Shown here in pieces: positions 21,866 to 34,946 of a DNA stretch of 64,000 nucleotides. A program made the position numbers and the translations under genes. The notes below the pieces were generated by a model. It worked only from the letters and a program-made list of their open reading frames with translations, was not told the DNA's origin and searched no databases. Each line of letters starts with the position of its first letter. Positions within the stretch are counted from its first letter, which is position 1. The stretch spans positions 12,564,066-12,628,065 of the forward strand of contig NC_080060.1 in NCBI RefSeq assembly GCF_026212465.1. The letters run 5' to 3'. The DNA comes from Amaranthus tricolor (Eukaryota; Streptophyta; Magnoliopsida; Caryophyllales; Amaranthaceae).

Positions 21866-23672
21866 TCAAGTGAAAGCTGTACGTTTGTTGATAAATTCCT
21901 CGAAGCTTTCAGTAAAGCTTAAGAACTTTTTACAATGCTTAAGTGTGTCAATAACGTCCAAAAAAGATACCATCCCAACATCCTCCACACTACAGTACTT
22001 CTTAGCAAACCCATGCAAGCTATGGCGATGAGTACCAATTTCTTCCATAAATTTTCCACATTCCTTCAAACTTGTTTTTACATCTTCCCATGCACCATTT
22101 TTCTCATGCGTCTCAATTGCTTTACGCAGTTCTATAATTTTATCCATGTATTTATCCGTCTCATCCATGAGTTTTGCAACCTTATCCACATCCCTTTTAA
22201 GGTATTGAAGTAGATCATATGATTGCATCAGAGCTGGAGGGTGTACTGGAGGAAGGGATGCTCCGTATATCAGCTCAACAATGAGATTTGAACGAATTAA
22301 AGAAATTCCTTTTTTACATAAACTCTTTTCAGGATCACCATCTGAGTTTTGGTAATATACATACAATACATCGTCTACTTCTATGTAATCTAAAAGCACA
22401 ACAGCATGATAAGCTTTGCCCCAAACTTTTTTCCCCTTATCATCAAAACAAAAAAGAATATCATCAATGTGATCCCCCAAACCATGGTATATCCCATCTC
22501 CATTAATCTTATAATCCTTTCTAACTTGAAACACTCCAACCACAGGGCATGTATTCAAAAACATCTTTATAGTATCCTCCCACTTCATTCCTTTAGAGGC
22601 TAAGGGGTCAGCAAACATGCATTCTTGAATACAATGGTTCAACTCATTCCAAAGGGGAGCACCATCAATTGTTGCTGATTTTATAAGGTCAGCAGGTTTC
22701 CAACGAGTTTTTTCAGGAAATTTTGCTTTAAGGTCACTTCTCCACTTAACATGGTCAAAAAGACAAACACCTATGTGATTGACTAATTCGGTTGGTTTAG
22801 GTGTAAGTGAATATAACAGCCTTAGTTGATAATCTAAAGCCTTAACAGCTGCAGCAAAACTACACTGACAATATTCTTGTTGAATTGGAGGCTGAATTAT
22901 TTGTACGCCTCTCGATGTTTCATGTCTTATTAGATGACATGTAAGTTTGACCTACAAACAAATATAGAAATATTTGATTCTTAAGCTATAGGTTGTGCAT
23001 CAATTACATGAGATCAATAACATATTCTTAATTCAAATCTAAAAATAAAGCTGAAATAAGAAAAAACATGACAAAAGTGATACAAATTTCAAATAATGAT
23101 ATGTTAAAACATTGACACCAAAGTGAATCAATCAACTGCGTTTATTACCTAGTAGAATACACTATTCTAAAATAGGAATCTTCAAAACGAAAAACCAAAA
23201 GAGAGAAGAGAAGTTCATGCATATTTAATAAATGAAACATCATTATTTTTTGTTCATTTTAAAATTAAACAAAATTTTCAATTTTCACAATAATCAACTC
23301 CCTTTGATTTTTCATTCTGTTTTTTTTTTTACTCAAATATCAGCGGCATGGCTCAAGTGCGTCGAGTAGAATGGCGCGAGTGGATTGAGCGACCCTTCTA
23401 AAGCTTCTGACTATTTTTCACACACATTCTGAAATAGTTGTCTTATATATTTTGTCTTGGCCAGACAACCTTTAAAGACATATGCCTTTGTTCATCATGC
23501 TTATAAATACTCTAACATCTAATTATTCACTTTAATAAATTGATGGTGTTCATCAAATCGATAGGAAGGAATAGGTTAAAGCTGAGAAAAATACAAAATA
23601 ACATACCCTCAATTTGGCGTCTAAATCAGCGTAAAATTCATTATCAGCTTTCATTTTTGGCACTTCTTCCAT
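21866..23672 (-). CDS. Papain-fold (C1A-like) cysteine protease homologue, unit A
   Basis: Two minus-strand exons, 23,607-23,672 (22 codons) and 21,866-22,951 (361 codons plus stop), are joined in phase across a 655-bp GT..AG intron to give 383 residues. Peptidase C1 landmarks are QQEYCQCSFAAAVKAL (Cys52; papain has Q-x-x-C-x-x-C-W-A-F), CPVVGVFQVRKDY followed by GIY (157-177), AYHAVVLL (His204) and YYQNSDG (Asn224). The Trp after Cys is missing and the loop is one residue shorter. There is no signal peptide or I29-type prodomain, so a cytosolic or non-secreted role is my inference. Residues 265-383 are helical, charged and not part of papain. A non-coding acceptor (TTTTGCAG) precedes the ATG. 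The tandem-duplication junction falls about 30 bp upstream, so this copy has lost its 5' leader exon and promoter. Activity is uncertain; it could be a degenerate or regulatory homologue. Confidence 0.8.
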
Positions 23673-23702
23673 ATTCGTAATCACTGCAAAATACAAAGCA
23701 AA

Positions 23703-24968
23703 ATCAGGATTTAGTTTTGGATTATCGTTTGGTTTTTGGATGAAAAGTCAAATATATATATGTATTTTAAATCATTTTGTTAGTTTTTGGATGAAATGGT
23801 TTTCGCAAAACCATAATGATATCTTTATTTTTGATTAAAATGTAATATACTCTCTTAATACTTTCAACCTTATGACATTTTTTTGGATAGATTTGAGTTT
23901 TTAATGATAATTCTTTGCAATAGGTTTTTGTGGAGAAGGTCTTATATGAAATTAATCCACACTATTTTAATATGTAACAAACGTAAAAAATACAAAAATA
24001 GATTTTTGTTAATTTTAGATCGATGCACACTGTAATAGGGTAAATCAAATCCATACGAGAATTAAGTTTTTGGGTCGAGCTTAATGTCATCCAACTTATT
24101 TATAAACTAATCAAGTTAATCTTGTAGGCATAAAGAGAGGCTTAACTTGAATCATAGGAAAGAGAAATCCTAAGTAATATAAAAGTCTTAAAAATAAAAA
24201 ATTGTCCAACAGTTGCCAAAACACTCCCGACTACTTGAAGAAATCACGTCACACATCCACTAGCATATTTGTAAAACAAAATTATTACAAGCCTAGATAA
24301 CAGTAGAGATGTGATAGTTATCACAGACTAGTAGATTGTTGGTAGGAGGGTCACTTATCAGATTTAGAGATGGGATGATAAACTATATTTGGGCACATCT
24401 TACAGCCAAGCTCGGTCTTCATACCTGACAATAGAATAGTCATACGTAAATACTTAACAAAAATTCCCAACATTCAAAACCTAATAAAGCGAAATGCAGA
24501 TAAAATGTCAAGTTAAATTGACATTAAGAGGTCACCCAATATCTAGCATTTACAAAAGTGGTTTGAATTTCCAAAAGAAACAACAGTCAAAGAAAGCATA
24601 ATATTAAAAAAGTATTCAATATAAATTAGTTGAAAACAAGACATCTCGGAAGAAAACATCATTAAAAACTTCAACAATGCTTCCAAATTGAAGACGAAAA
24701 AAGAAAATGAATAATAGGGAGTTTGGTATGAGGAATGAAAACGTAATGGCATTAAAAAAGAGGGATAAGCATCGCATTTTTTCCCAAAACCTAGATGTGA
24801 AATTCCGTCCAAAACTCACCTCTCAACTGCCACATACCACTAATAAGAATTGAACAAACAAATTTCCACTCTTTTCTTTTGTAAATTCTCTCCCATAAAT
24901 TCATCTTTAAATTTCTGTTATATAACTTAATTCTTTGAATTTCAAATTTTTACAACTTAATTCGTTGA
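23703..24968. repeat. Repeat R, copy 3 (start of unit B)
   Basis: Full-length R, with the roughly 200-base segment that copy 2 lacks. It now forms the upstream neighbour of the unit A papain-like gene, in place of that gene's original promoter region. Confidence 0.85.
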
Positions 24969-25044
24969 TCAAATTTGACCCTTTCTAAACCAAACAGAGA
25001 AGAAAGAAGTTGAATTTGATCTTCAATTAGTAAAAATAGAATAA

Positions 25045-25048
<4 letters not shown>

Positions 25049-25133
<85 letters not shown>
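25049..25133. repeat. (AT)n array, unit B
   Basis: About 85 bases of pure AT at a site that has only about 12 bases in unit A (3,733). It is flanked by AATAAGGATATAT and ACCAACAATGGCAATGATAA. Confidence 0.95.
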
Positions 25134-25135
<2 letters not shown>

Positions 25136-25674
25136 AACAATGGCAATGATAATGTGCGTTGTGTTTGCAATCTTTGTTGATTGGAGAATTGAAATATTGT
25201 TTTGCTAGTAGGTTTGTTGTTGGGTTGTATCATGTATGAGAGAGAAACTGATCAGAAAGTCATATTTGAGTAAATATTGTGGGTAAAAGAAACTCGTTTC
25301 CCCTCGTAACTGAGGGTAGTTGTTACTCTACAAAAGGGGAATCGGTTGATTAAAATATAAAAAACTACTAAATAAATTTAATCAAGAAACGCAACAGTTA
25401 AAGTAATTGCAATTATTATCAGAGCTATTTAATATAAGACGTTAAAAAAAGCTGATTAAATTTCAACTGGAAATATAAAAACAAATGAATAAAAATTCTA
25501 CTCGTGGCAAGGAAGCATGAGCAGTCCATGATAAACAATTTTAATGAGGAATAGTGATAACATATGCTACTTTCCCTATAGAAAATCAATTTGGCATCAA
25601 TTTTAATTGTAGAAAAATGGGACAATAGTTAAGTAGTAGTGCATGAAAATGAAGCTAAAATTCAATAAAGTGGT
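25134..25674. other. Intergenic stretch, unit B
   Basis: Counterpart of 3,745-4,290. No gene seen. Small indels against unit A, for example CTCGTGGCAAGG against CTCGTAGGCAGCAAGG. Confidence 0.6.
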
Positions 25675-26458
25675 TTATGAGTTCTGACCATGCAATATAG
25701 AATACTTAGATGCATTTATTTGGCCATTGATATCTCCGCGAATCTCGGCATAGAATAACTTGGTGGAATAATCACCAGCAACAAAGGGATATTTGTGGGG
25801 CTTGGCAGTAAAGTTGCAGTGAACAAAAAGATCAAATTCAAGTGTTGATTTAACAAGAGCAACACAATCAACAAGCTCATAGTCAGTGGACTGCAAATCA
25901 TCAAATCAATAATATCAATATGAACTATTAAGATTAGTAAATGAAATCAATATGAATGAATGAATGAAATAATACTTACATTTTCAGAATTAAATTGATC
26001 CAAAATCTTGTTAGCAAAAGGGGTAAGGAAGTTTGCACGGTATTTTGGATTCAAACAGATATTACAACCTATGGGCGATGCAGGATCATAGGAAGAATAA
26101 CTCATCAGAGACGGGTTCAACTTATACCCACCGTAGCTGCAATTCAACCGAATTCCCAATCGTTAATTCAAATACACTAAATTAAAACAAAACAAAGCAA
26201 AACAAAACAAAAATTAGGCTTAGAAACAGAATAATACAATAATATATAATTATTAATTAATTGACAAAAGTTAGGATTATGAAAATATTGCGATTAGGTT
26301 ACCAATATTGGATTAAGAAAATGTATGTATGTCAAAAACGACGGTGGGTTGAATGAGAAAAATTATTTATTATTCAAGAAAATACTAACAATCAAATTGT
26401 AAGGTTGAGCATGTAAAGTGAGTAATCAAGAATGAATTTTGCATAATTACCTTGCCAT
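25675..26458 (-). CDS. DUF3615-like small protein, unit B copy (three exons)
   Basis: Same structure as the unit A gene: exons 26,451-26,458, 25,980-26,136 and 25,675-25,890, 126 residues, all splice sites kept. Exon 3 (with HCNFTAK and LFYAE) is unchanged at the protein level. Exon 2 differs at residues 14 (M) and 21 (P). Upstream lies the same minisatellite, slightly shorter. The candidate extra upstream exon of unit A has lost its ATG here, which argues that the short start at 26,458 is the relevant one, or that this copy differs in its N-terminus. Confidence 0.6.
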
Positions 26459-26459
26459 G

Positions 26460-26790
26460 AGTCTGAGTCAGATTTTTTTGTAAATAACCCTAATTCTTCA
26501 ATTAAAACCAATAACCTCTATTATATTATATTATATTATGCTTGACACAATTTTTTTTCTTGTAAAATTCTATGAGTCAGAGTCATTTACACCAATTCTT
26601 CAACTAAAACTGATAACCTCTATTGTATTATACTTGACACAATTTTTTTTCTAAAAAAATTCTAAGAGTGAGAGATTCATGAGTCAGTCATTTTTGTAGA
26701 TAACCCCAATCCTTCAACTAAAACCGATAATTTCTATTATATTATGCTTGACACAATTTTTTTTCTTGTAAAATTGTAAGAGAGTGAGAG
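26460..26790. repeat. Minisatellite upstream of the DUF3615-like gene, unit B
   Basis: Three imperfect units of about 110 bp with the landmarks AATTCTTCAACTAAA and GCTTGACACAATTTTTTTTC, as in unit A 5,081-5,410. Confidence 0.8.
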
Positions 26791-27264
26791 ATTGAATGAG
26801 AGAAGGAGATAAAGTTTTTTTTCAAAAGTGAGAGGCACAGGAGGATTAAATCCTGACTTTTATTTATCTGATGGCCACCCTTTATTTTCATATGGTACAA
26901 AAACCCACAATAATAACAAAAGCCCGTGAATGAATTAAATTTAACCATTGTTGAATCCATAGCAAAAACATAATTAAAAAAAAAAAAAAAAAAACCTGCT
27001 ATCTTCGTATTCCATGGCGGTGGGAATAACACAGATGATGAACCTTTTGGAATATTTTGTAGATGAAGGCACCAGATTTGAAAGAGAATGAGAGAGAGCA
27101 GAGGCGTGTTTCTGTTGTGGAGTTAGGGTTTACTTTACATAAGATTTGAGGATTAGAGGCAAATCAGGCAATGAATGAAAAACATAATAATGACAAAATG
27201 GGGCGCGTGTTTCCGAGGCTTTTTTTTTTATTGTGGGTTGGGCTTTAGTTAAATTCGGTGTTTT

Positions 27265-27601
27265 GGAAAAATTTGAAATAAATAAGTAAAATTATTAAAA
27301 AAAGGATTTTTCAACTTATTTCTAAATATAAGCACCTAATTCTCAAACTTGAGTTATGGGTTCTGTTCGCACTTACTAACTGCGAACAAAGGGTTTGATC
27401 CAAATTTTTTGACCAAATACCTTGTTCGCTTAGTTGATTTTTTTTGACCAGTTTGCCTCTGTTCGCAGTTATCAATTGCAAACAGAACTGAACCTGAGCT
27501 TCAGGTTGAAGGCGCTTACATTTGGGAATAAGTTGAAAAATAGCTTAATGTATGCTTTTTTTTGATAATTTTACATATCAAATTTCAAATTTTCAGTGTT
27601 T
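27265..27601. mobile_element. Long-TIR MITE, unit B copy
   Basis: Orthologue of 6,144-6,481. Flanked by GGTGTTTT (27,257-27,264) and a mutated AGTGTTTT (27,602-27,609), so the target duplication has begun to decay. Confidence 0.75.
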
Positions 27602-27667
27602 AGTGTTTTGGTTCATCAAAATCCAAAACCAACTCCAAATTGAACACTGAAATCTATTACAGCTGGC

Positions 27668-27940
27668 CTTGGACGAGACAACCTCATAATGATACCGTTA
27701 ATTTGGGTCGGCCCAATTCGCGTGTGTAAAAATCTCACATGCTTTCTCTCATTTTTCTCATTTTCTAGACATTTTTCAATTTTGATCTTAAAGATATCAA
27801 TTTTGACCTTAAAGGTATCAATTTTTAAAATTGATACTTTTAAGATCAAAATTGATAAATGCCCAAAAAATAAAAATGTTACACGCACGAATTGGGCCGA
27901 TTCAAATTGACGGTCTCATAATGAGACCGTCTCGTCCAAG
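27668..27940. mobile_element. MITE with CTTGGACGAGAC TIRs, unit B copy
   Basis: Orthologue of 6,548-6,823 with the same ends and internal palindrome. Confidence 0.8.
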
Positions 27941-27988
27941 TTTTTGTGAATCTATTATCTATTATTTATCTATCTACACAAATTCTTA

Positions 27989-29137
<1,149 letters not shown>

Positions 29138-29262
29138 ATCTATCTATCCATAACGTATAAAATGTGAACAACACTTTGACACTATTCACATTTACAAAAT
29201 GAATAGTACTTTTGCCATGTCAGCTGCCATCTCAGCCTTTTAGTCGCCACAGTTATTAGGTT

Positions 29263-29900
29263 TTGTCTGATTTAATTCTTTTTCCTTCTGCTTCCATGAA
29301 TTCCTTGGTTTGTCATTCTTTTCGATATTTCCTCTGCAATTTTCACTCTTCATCCACCCTTGCTCCTCCTGCACTTATCTGCTTTTCTTATTGCTTCTTG
29401 GTGATGGCTTTTCCTCTTCGTCAATTCATTCTGTGTTTCTCTTTCTTCTCGCCATTTCTACCCTAATTAGTCAATTCTTTCATTTTACCCTTTACATTCC
29501 TTTCTTTTTTGCAGATCAATACAAGACGAATGTTTGAAGCGGAAAAATCATCCTTCAAAGAGCAACTTCAAGCGATTTTTAGGAGCAATGAAGTGAAGAT
29601 GGTTCAATTTTGTAAGAGATCTAGATGTTCTAAGATGTATTTTTGTTTTAGGGTTTTGTGTTTTCAGCAAGCTTCATCTTCTCCATTGCGTTTGATCTTA
29701 TTCCCATATACGAATTTCTAAATTTTAGGTTTAATTTGGCTAATTTTTACATATCAAATTCACTTTCGAATTTTGTACTTTGTTGACTTATTTATGTCTC
29801 TCAACCCTGACTTTCTAATTCCTTTCATTTCAACTTCAAAAGTTGCAAGCAGTTGAAGATGGAGATGAGCATTTTCAGGTTCGGTTGATTGATTTAGTTT
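29263..29900 (+). pseudogene. Gene-like 5' region and short exon, unit B
   Basis: Counterpart of 8,042-8,670: a CT-rich leader, acceptor TTTTTTGCAG at about 29,514, ATG at 29,530 opening FEAEKSSFKEQLQAIFRSNE, and a second exon-like piece AVEDGDEHFQ. The second acceptor reads GTTGCAAG in place of TTGCAGG. Not recognised. Confidence 0.3.
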
Positions 29901-31020
29901 ATTAATCTTTCAAAGTTTTGATCTTTTCTAAATTTTGAAGCTGAAATTTTGTTTTTTGGGGATGGAAATTTTGAGTAGAATTTGTGGTTCATTTTTACAG
30001 GTTTCCCGTCTTAAATTTAAGGTTCAGGGTCTATTTTGTTGAATTTTCTTGCTATTTCATGTTGGGTTTTCGGTTTTATTTGTTTTAGTTTTGTGGTATT
30101 TTCTATTTGATTTTGGTATTGTTCTGTGTTCATTTGTTTTAATTGAATTTACAGAGTTTTCTTTCCAACTCTACTGATTATTATGGTAAATTTATGTCCT
30201 AATAAGTCTTCTAATGGCTTTGATGCTAACTATAGACTAATTATACATCTATGTGTTTTCAATCTCGATCTGCCATCAAATTATGAGAAGCTTTACATCT
30301 TTATTGTCGGCTAATCCACGAGTAATATAATTACTCTTCAAATTACATAAATTGATATGGGTTTAGTTCATCTTTCTTAAATTTGAAGAGTAATATTGGT
30401 TCATCTTTCTTAAATTTGGAGTAATTTATGTCATGAAGGAAAACTATGTCATTCTAATTTATTTTTAACTTTGGTTTTTGAAACAAAAGATTTAGTTCAT
30501 CTTTCTTAAATTTGAAGAGTAATATTGGTTTATCTTTCTTAATTTTGGAGTAATTTGTGCCATGAAGGAAAACTATGTCATTCAATTATGGTTGATTTAG
30601 GTTGAGAGCTTTGGTTCATTTCTTTTATATTAATACATTGTTTTGATATGTTTTTTAGTGTTTCTTCAAAACTAACTCAATGATTTAGGTTAATTTTTGT
30701 GTATTATCACTACAAAAAACTATCAATTTGGCGACAGACGGTTTGGTCGCCATTTGATAGCTAAATGGTCAAAAAGTAGGGTTGGCGACCGCGGGGCGAC
30801 GGCTATCTTGGTGGTCGCTAATCTCTTCGTCGCTAATCTCAAAGTGGACGCGTTTTCCTCGCCAGAAAAACCGGCGACCAATTGGCGACCAGTACCCGTC
30901 GCCACACTGGCGACCACCTCCTCCTAGCTATTTGGCGACCATCTTTTCGTAGCTGTTACGTCGCCAGCATGGCGACCACATTTTCATAGCTGTTTGGTCG
31001 CCCTTTTTTTTAATTAATTA

Positions 31021-31021
<1 letters not shown>

Positions 31022-31100
<79 letters not shown>
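31022..31100. repeat. (AT)n array inside the CACTA element
   Basis: About 75 bases of AT following TTAATTAATTAATTAA. Confidence 0.95.
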
Positions 31101-31105
<5 letters not shown>

Positions 31106-31286
31106 TATATTATTTATTGTAATATTAAGATAAATATATATATACACATAAAACAAGTAAATAAAAATAAAGAACTGAAAATATATATATATATTATTAA
31201 AGTTTATGTACAAATTCACAAAAAGTACATATATTTAATCATTCATTTGGAGGAGGGGGTTGATACATCTCGTTCTAGCAGTCTAA

Positions 31287-31391
31287 ACATTTCCCATTTG
31301 CACCGCTTTCCATAATTGATTATTGAACTCCATTTGTCGTGCTTCTTGTAAATATTCCGTAGGCTGTCGCTCTTTGACCGTTCGATTGTTC
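31287..31391 (-). pseudogene. Possible terminal exon remnant inside the CACTA element
   Basis: On the minus strand an acceptor-like AATATTTCAAG is followed by an open run that includes EYLQEARQMEFNNQLWKAVQ and a stop after MGNV. Codon-like and out of keeping with the AT-rich surroundings. It may be the last exon of an ancestral element-encoded protein or of a captured gene. No family assigned. Confidence 0.35.
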
Positions 31392-32070
31392 TTGAAATAT
31401 TAAAAAAAACGATTTAAAACTAAATAATGAACATAAGAAAATACTGGAAAATTTTAGCACTAAACATGTTTCAAAAATGCCATTATTCGAAAATATAAAA
31501 AAAAACATAAAAATATATCGAAAATAACATAAAACAATATCTAGGCAAAAAAATAACATTAAAAATGCTCAAGTTATACCATAATTCGGAATATAAAAAC
31601 AAACATTATGAAACAAAAACTGGGCAAAAAATAGCATTAAACAAAATAATAACAATGAAAAAATACAAAAAAATATATAATAAACACTAACCTTTTATTA
31701 ACAAGATGAGAATTTTAGAGTTGAAAATGAGTTGTAACACAAGATGATGAAGATGACATAAAGAAACAAAAAAAAAATAGAGAATGAGATTAATGGATGA
31801 AAAGAAAGAAAATGAAGGATGCGTATAAGGGAAGAAGTATAAGGTAAATGAAGGAAATGAGAAATGAGGGCAAAACAGCACGGTTTTATCCCAACAATTG
31901 GCGACCGAAATAATGGTCGCTAGGTGGTCGCCATCTGCAGCGATATGACAGGAATTTGACTTTCTGTAACTAGCGACCGACTTTCTGGTCGCTGGGTGGT
32001 CGCTGGACCTTGGAAATGAAAAAAGTTTGCGTGTGGCAGTAACGAAAAAATCGGATGCAGTACTTTTTTT

Positions 32071-32106
32071 TAATTATTATTATTATTATTATTATATTTA
32101 TTATTA

Positions 32107-32177
<71 letters not shown>

Positions 32178-32202
32178 GTTATTATTATTATTATTATTAT
32201 TA

Positions 32203-32241
<39 letters not shown>
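32071..32241. repeat. (TTA)n trinucleotide array
   Basis: About 170 bases of TTA/ATT with occasional TTG units at fairly even spacing. Poly-I and poly-Y frames here are artefacts. Confidence 0.95.
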
Positions 32242-32244
<3 letters not shown>

Positions 32245-32860
32245 GATTAGTAAAGTAAGTTAATGACAACAAAAATATATAAAACAATTCATGAAAATAA
32301 CAATATATGATAATAATATAATTATTTTAATAACATTTATTAAGGAAAATTAATGACAATAAAAATAAAATATAAAACAATAAAAAAATATAAAAAACTC
32401 AAGTAAATAACAAATAAAATAAAATATGTACTAATTAAATAAAAAAAATTAATTCAAATTGATAAAGTGGGAATCACAAATCCATCGCCACATTTTGAAA
32501 TTCAAATTGATAAAACATTGGCGAAGAAATGTCGCCAACAAATTTTTTAAAAAAAAAAAAGAAAAAAACAAATTAGCGACTGCTTAGCGACCAACACGCC
32601 CGTCGCCATATATTTTAAAAAAATTTATAAAAATACTGGCTTCTGGGCGACTACTTGGCGACTGAAGTCCCCGTCGGTACACATTTTAAAAAAAATAAAA
32701 AAATTAAATAGGCGCGGCGAAGGATGGGCGACGACTTTGCCCGTCGCCAATTTGCTTTTCCTTTTTGCGTCGAATCCAGCCGTCGCTTGACTGTCGCCAA
32801 GGGCGACCAACCCGCCCCATCGTTAATTTTTCCTCGCTATTTCGATACTTATTTGTAGTG

Positions 32861-34402
32861 TACTAAATTTTCTTAGGGGTTTGATGTAAAAAACAAGTCA
32901 ATTTTTTGTTTTTGTCTTACATACACATTGCTTTTGGATAACCGGAGGAAACTTTTGGAACGATTAAAGAATAGTTAATAGCCATTGCACCAACATTGTA
33001 GAAGTTGTGTAAACAAAAGGAGCTGAGGCTGAAAGACTTCTCTGATAGAGCGGTGATTTTTAGAATTTAAATTTATCTTTTTAAATTTTGTTTAATTTAT
33101 TGGTATTTATTTTGTCTTTTTGTGATGATTTTCAAATTACGGTGATTGATTAGGAATTTTTGCAATTATAAGACTAACATTTCAGAAGTTACATGATTAT
33201 AGGCAATCAGTTGTTTGCAATATCCAACAATATTAGTGGACAATGATAACTTTATAAAACAAATATACTTCATTTGTATGAAATATCACCAAATGAGATT
33301 AGAACGTCAAGTATCGTTCCTCTATTATTGGTCCACAAGCACCAATTGGATCACCACGTATGCTAGTATGAAATAAGAAATACTAACACTCTTATTTCTT
33401 TTAAGGTGGAGAAAGGTAGAGAGAAATGGCACACAAGCTTATGAAAATGATGAGCAAAGTGCATCTATTTATACACAAATGCAACACCTCTTCACATACC
33501 CATTTGATGGTTACATATAACATTTACATGTAATAATCAAAATGAATTAATTTTGTGTTTTAATTCCCAATTAAAACATATCATCAATTCATACTAATAA
33601 CTCCTACATTAAAAAGTCCAAAGAGCATCTTATGCAATTGGTACTGTTTTATCCAATCGGTAACTTATATGGGTGACCTCATAGGACCCGATTATAATAG
33701 CAGTATACTAATCTAATTAATATACAGATCAAAGTTGGTTTCTAGCAAAACACTGGGACCACCTAATATAATCAAATGTATTAATCTCCATATTATATTC
33801 TATTTATATTTTAGTAGTTACACTTGATTATTAGGACACTTAATTCCTTCAAAGGTACTCGACTATTTGATTCTTTTTCAATTTTTGTCATTTCCTTTTG
33901 ATGTTGGTATTTGTTGATTTTTATGCTTATCAGATTATCTATTTAGGTTATTTAATTGGCAATGTAATTGAATGTAGGGAAAGAAAAATTTGAAAAGAGG
34001 ATACGAACTATACATAATGGTATAATGCCCTTAATAGCTCTCCACAGTGCCCTTAACTCATAGTTCTTATTATTTAATCATGGTTTGGCTAAGGTAAGCC
34101 ATATTTTAGCTTGTGATGGGTGTTTTGAAAAGTTTAGTTGTGTTAATAGTGTTTGAATTTGTATAGTACAAAAGAGAAAGAAGAAAAATGAGGCTAACCT
34201 TTGAATAGAGGAATAATCGATAACGAGTTCTTCTTAAAATAGAAGTTTATTAACCTTTTCTTCTTAAGTAGATTGAAATTAAACATAAAATTTTAGTAGA
34301 ACTTTTTTTGGGCAAATTTTAATAGTTCTTTGATCAGGTGTTAATAGTTCTTATATGCCTTAGTCTCCTTCTATCACTACTACTTTATTTCCTTAATTAC
34401 TA
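32861..34402. other. Non-coding stretch with a block lost from unit A
   Basis: It contains one copy of the sequence duplicated at 9,564 in unit A. It also contains about 450 bases (33,774-34,222) with no counterpart in A. No gene recognised. Confidence 0.6.
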
Positions 34403-34662
34403 CTTCCTCCGGATTCTAATAGTTGCTACAGTTCCTATAGCAACAACTGTTCATCAACTGATCTTATTTGATATGTATTTCTCCATGTATAATGTAAAAC
34501 ATAGTCATGTGGGATCTTGTTTGATTCGTCTTAATGCATATTTTCATAATATTAACTTTTTAGAATTTTTTATCATATTAAATTGAAGATATCAAAGATT
34601 AAAATCGTCCATCGAATAGCGTAAAAAACAGAAGTGTGACAACTATTAAAAACCAGATGAAG
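34403..34662. mobile_element. Stowaway-like MITE, unit B copy
   Basis: TA|CTTCCTCCGGATTCTAATAG at the left; the right end reads ACTATTAAAAACCAGATGAAG|TA. 260 bp. Better preserved than the unit A copy. Confidence 0.82.
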
Positions 34663-34946
34663 TATTTTATTAGCTGTATCTTCATCTCTATTCACCTTCA
34701 TTTTTTCCTATTTGATGCATAACTCTATCTAAGCATGGCCTCAACATGAATGTTACTCAATTTTTAAATTTGGCCATTCTTTCCACCTTCGTGATAGATG
34801 ACTTTTGAATGAAATTGCAAAGCTAAGTGACTAACCTATATTGGTTATTTATCAATTAAAAATGCATTTGGTCACTATTGAATGAATGATTATATTATAA
34901 GTTATTTGTTTCAATTAAAACAAATTTTGCTTCCTTTTTTGGGGTT

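Larger units (their letters stand above)
237..23702 (+). repeat. Tandem segmental duplication, unit A
   Basis: Left copy of a direct tandem duplication. Gene and marker order match unit B: repeat R, DUF3615-like gene, MITE cluster, foldback element, gene-like 5' region, small ORF, CACTA with 14-3-3 exon, papain-like gene. The left end starts at AAAATCAGG (237) and the same motif restarts at 23,700. About 236 bases of non-duplicated sequence precede it. Specific to A: an hAT-like insertion, a Stowaway-like MITE, a 258-bp local tandem duplication and a 3-kb inverted Athila insert. Several blocks present in B are missing here. Confidence 0.93.
30708..32860. mobile_element. Non-autonomous CACTA element with GGCGACC subterminal repeats, unit B only
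   Basis: Ends CACTACAAAAAACTATC and, inverted, CACTACAAATAAGTATC. Flanked by TAT and TAC, a 3-bp target duplication with one change; unit A has a single TAT at 9,455-9,457. About 300 bases at the left and about 400 at the right are packed with GGCGACC / GGTCGCC in both orientations, the usual layout of transposase-binding subterminal repeats in CACTA elements. No transposase is encoded; the interior is AT arrays and filler. Confidence 0.92.

Noticed and set aside
32027..32287. Poly-I / poly-Y ORFs
   Set aside because: Translation of the (TTA)n array.
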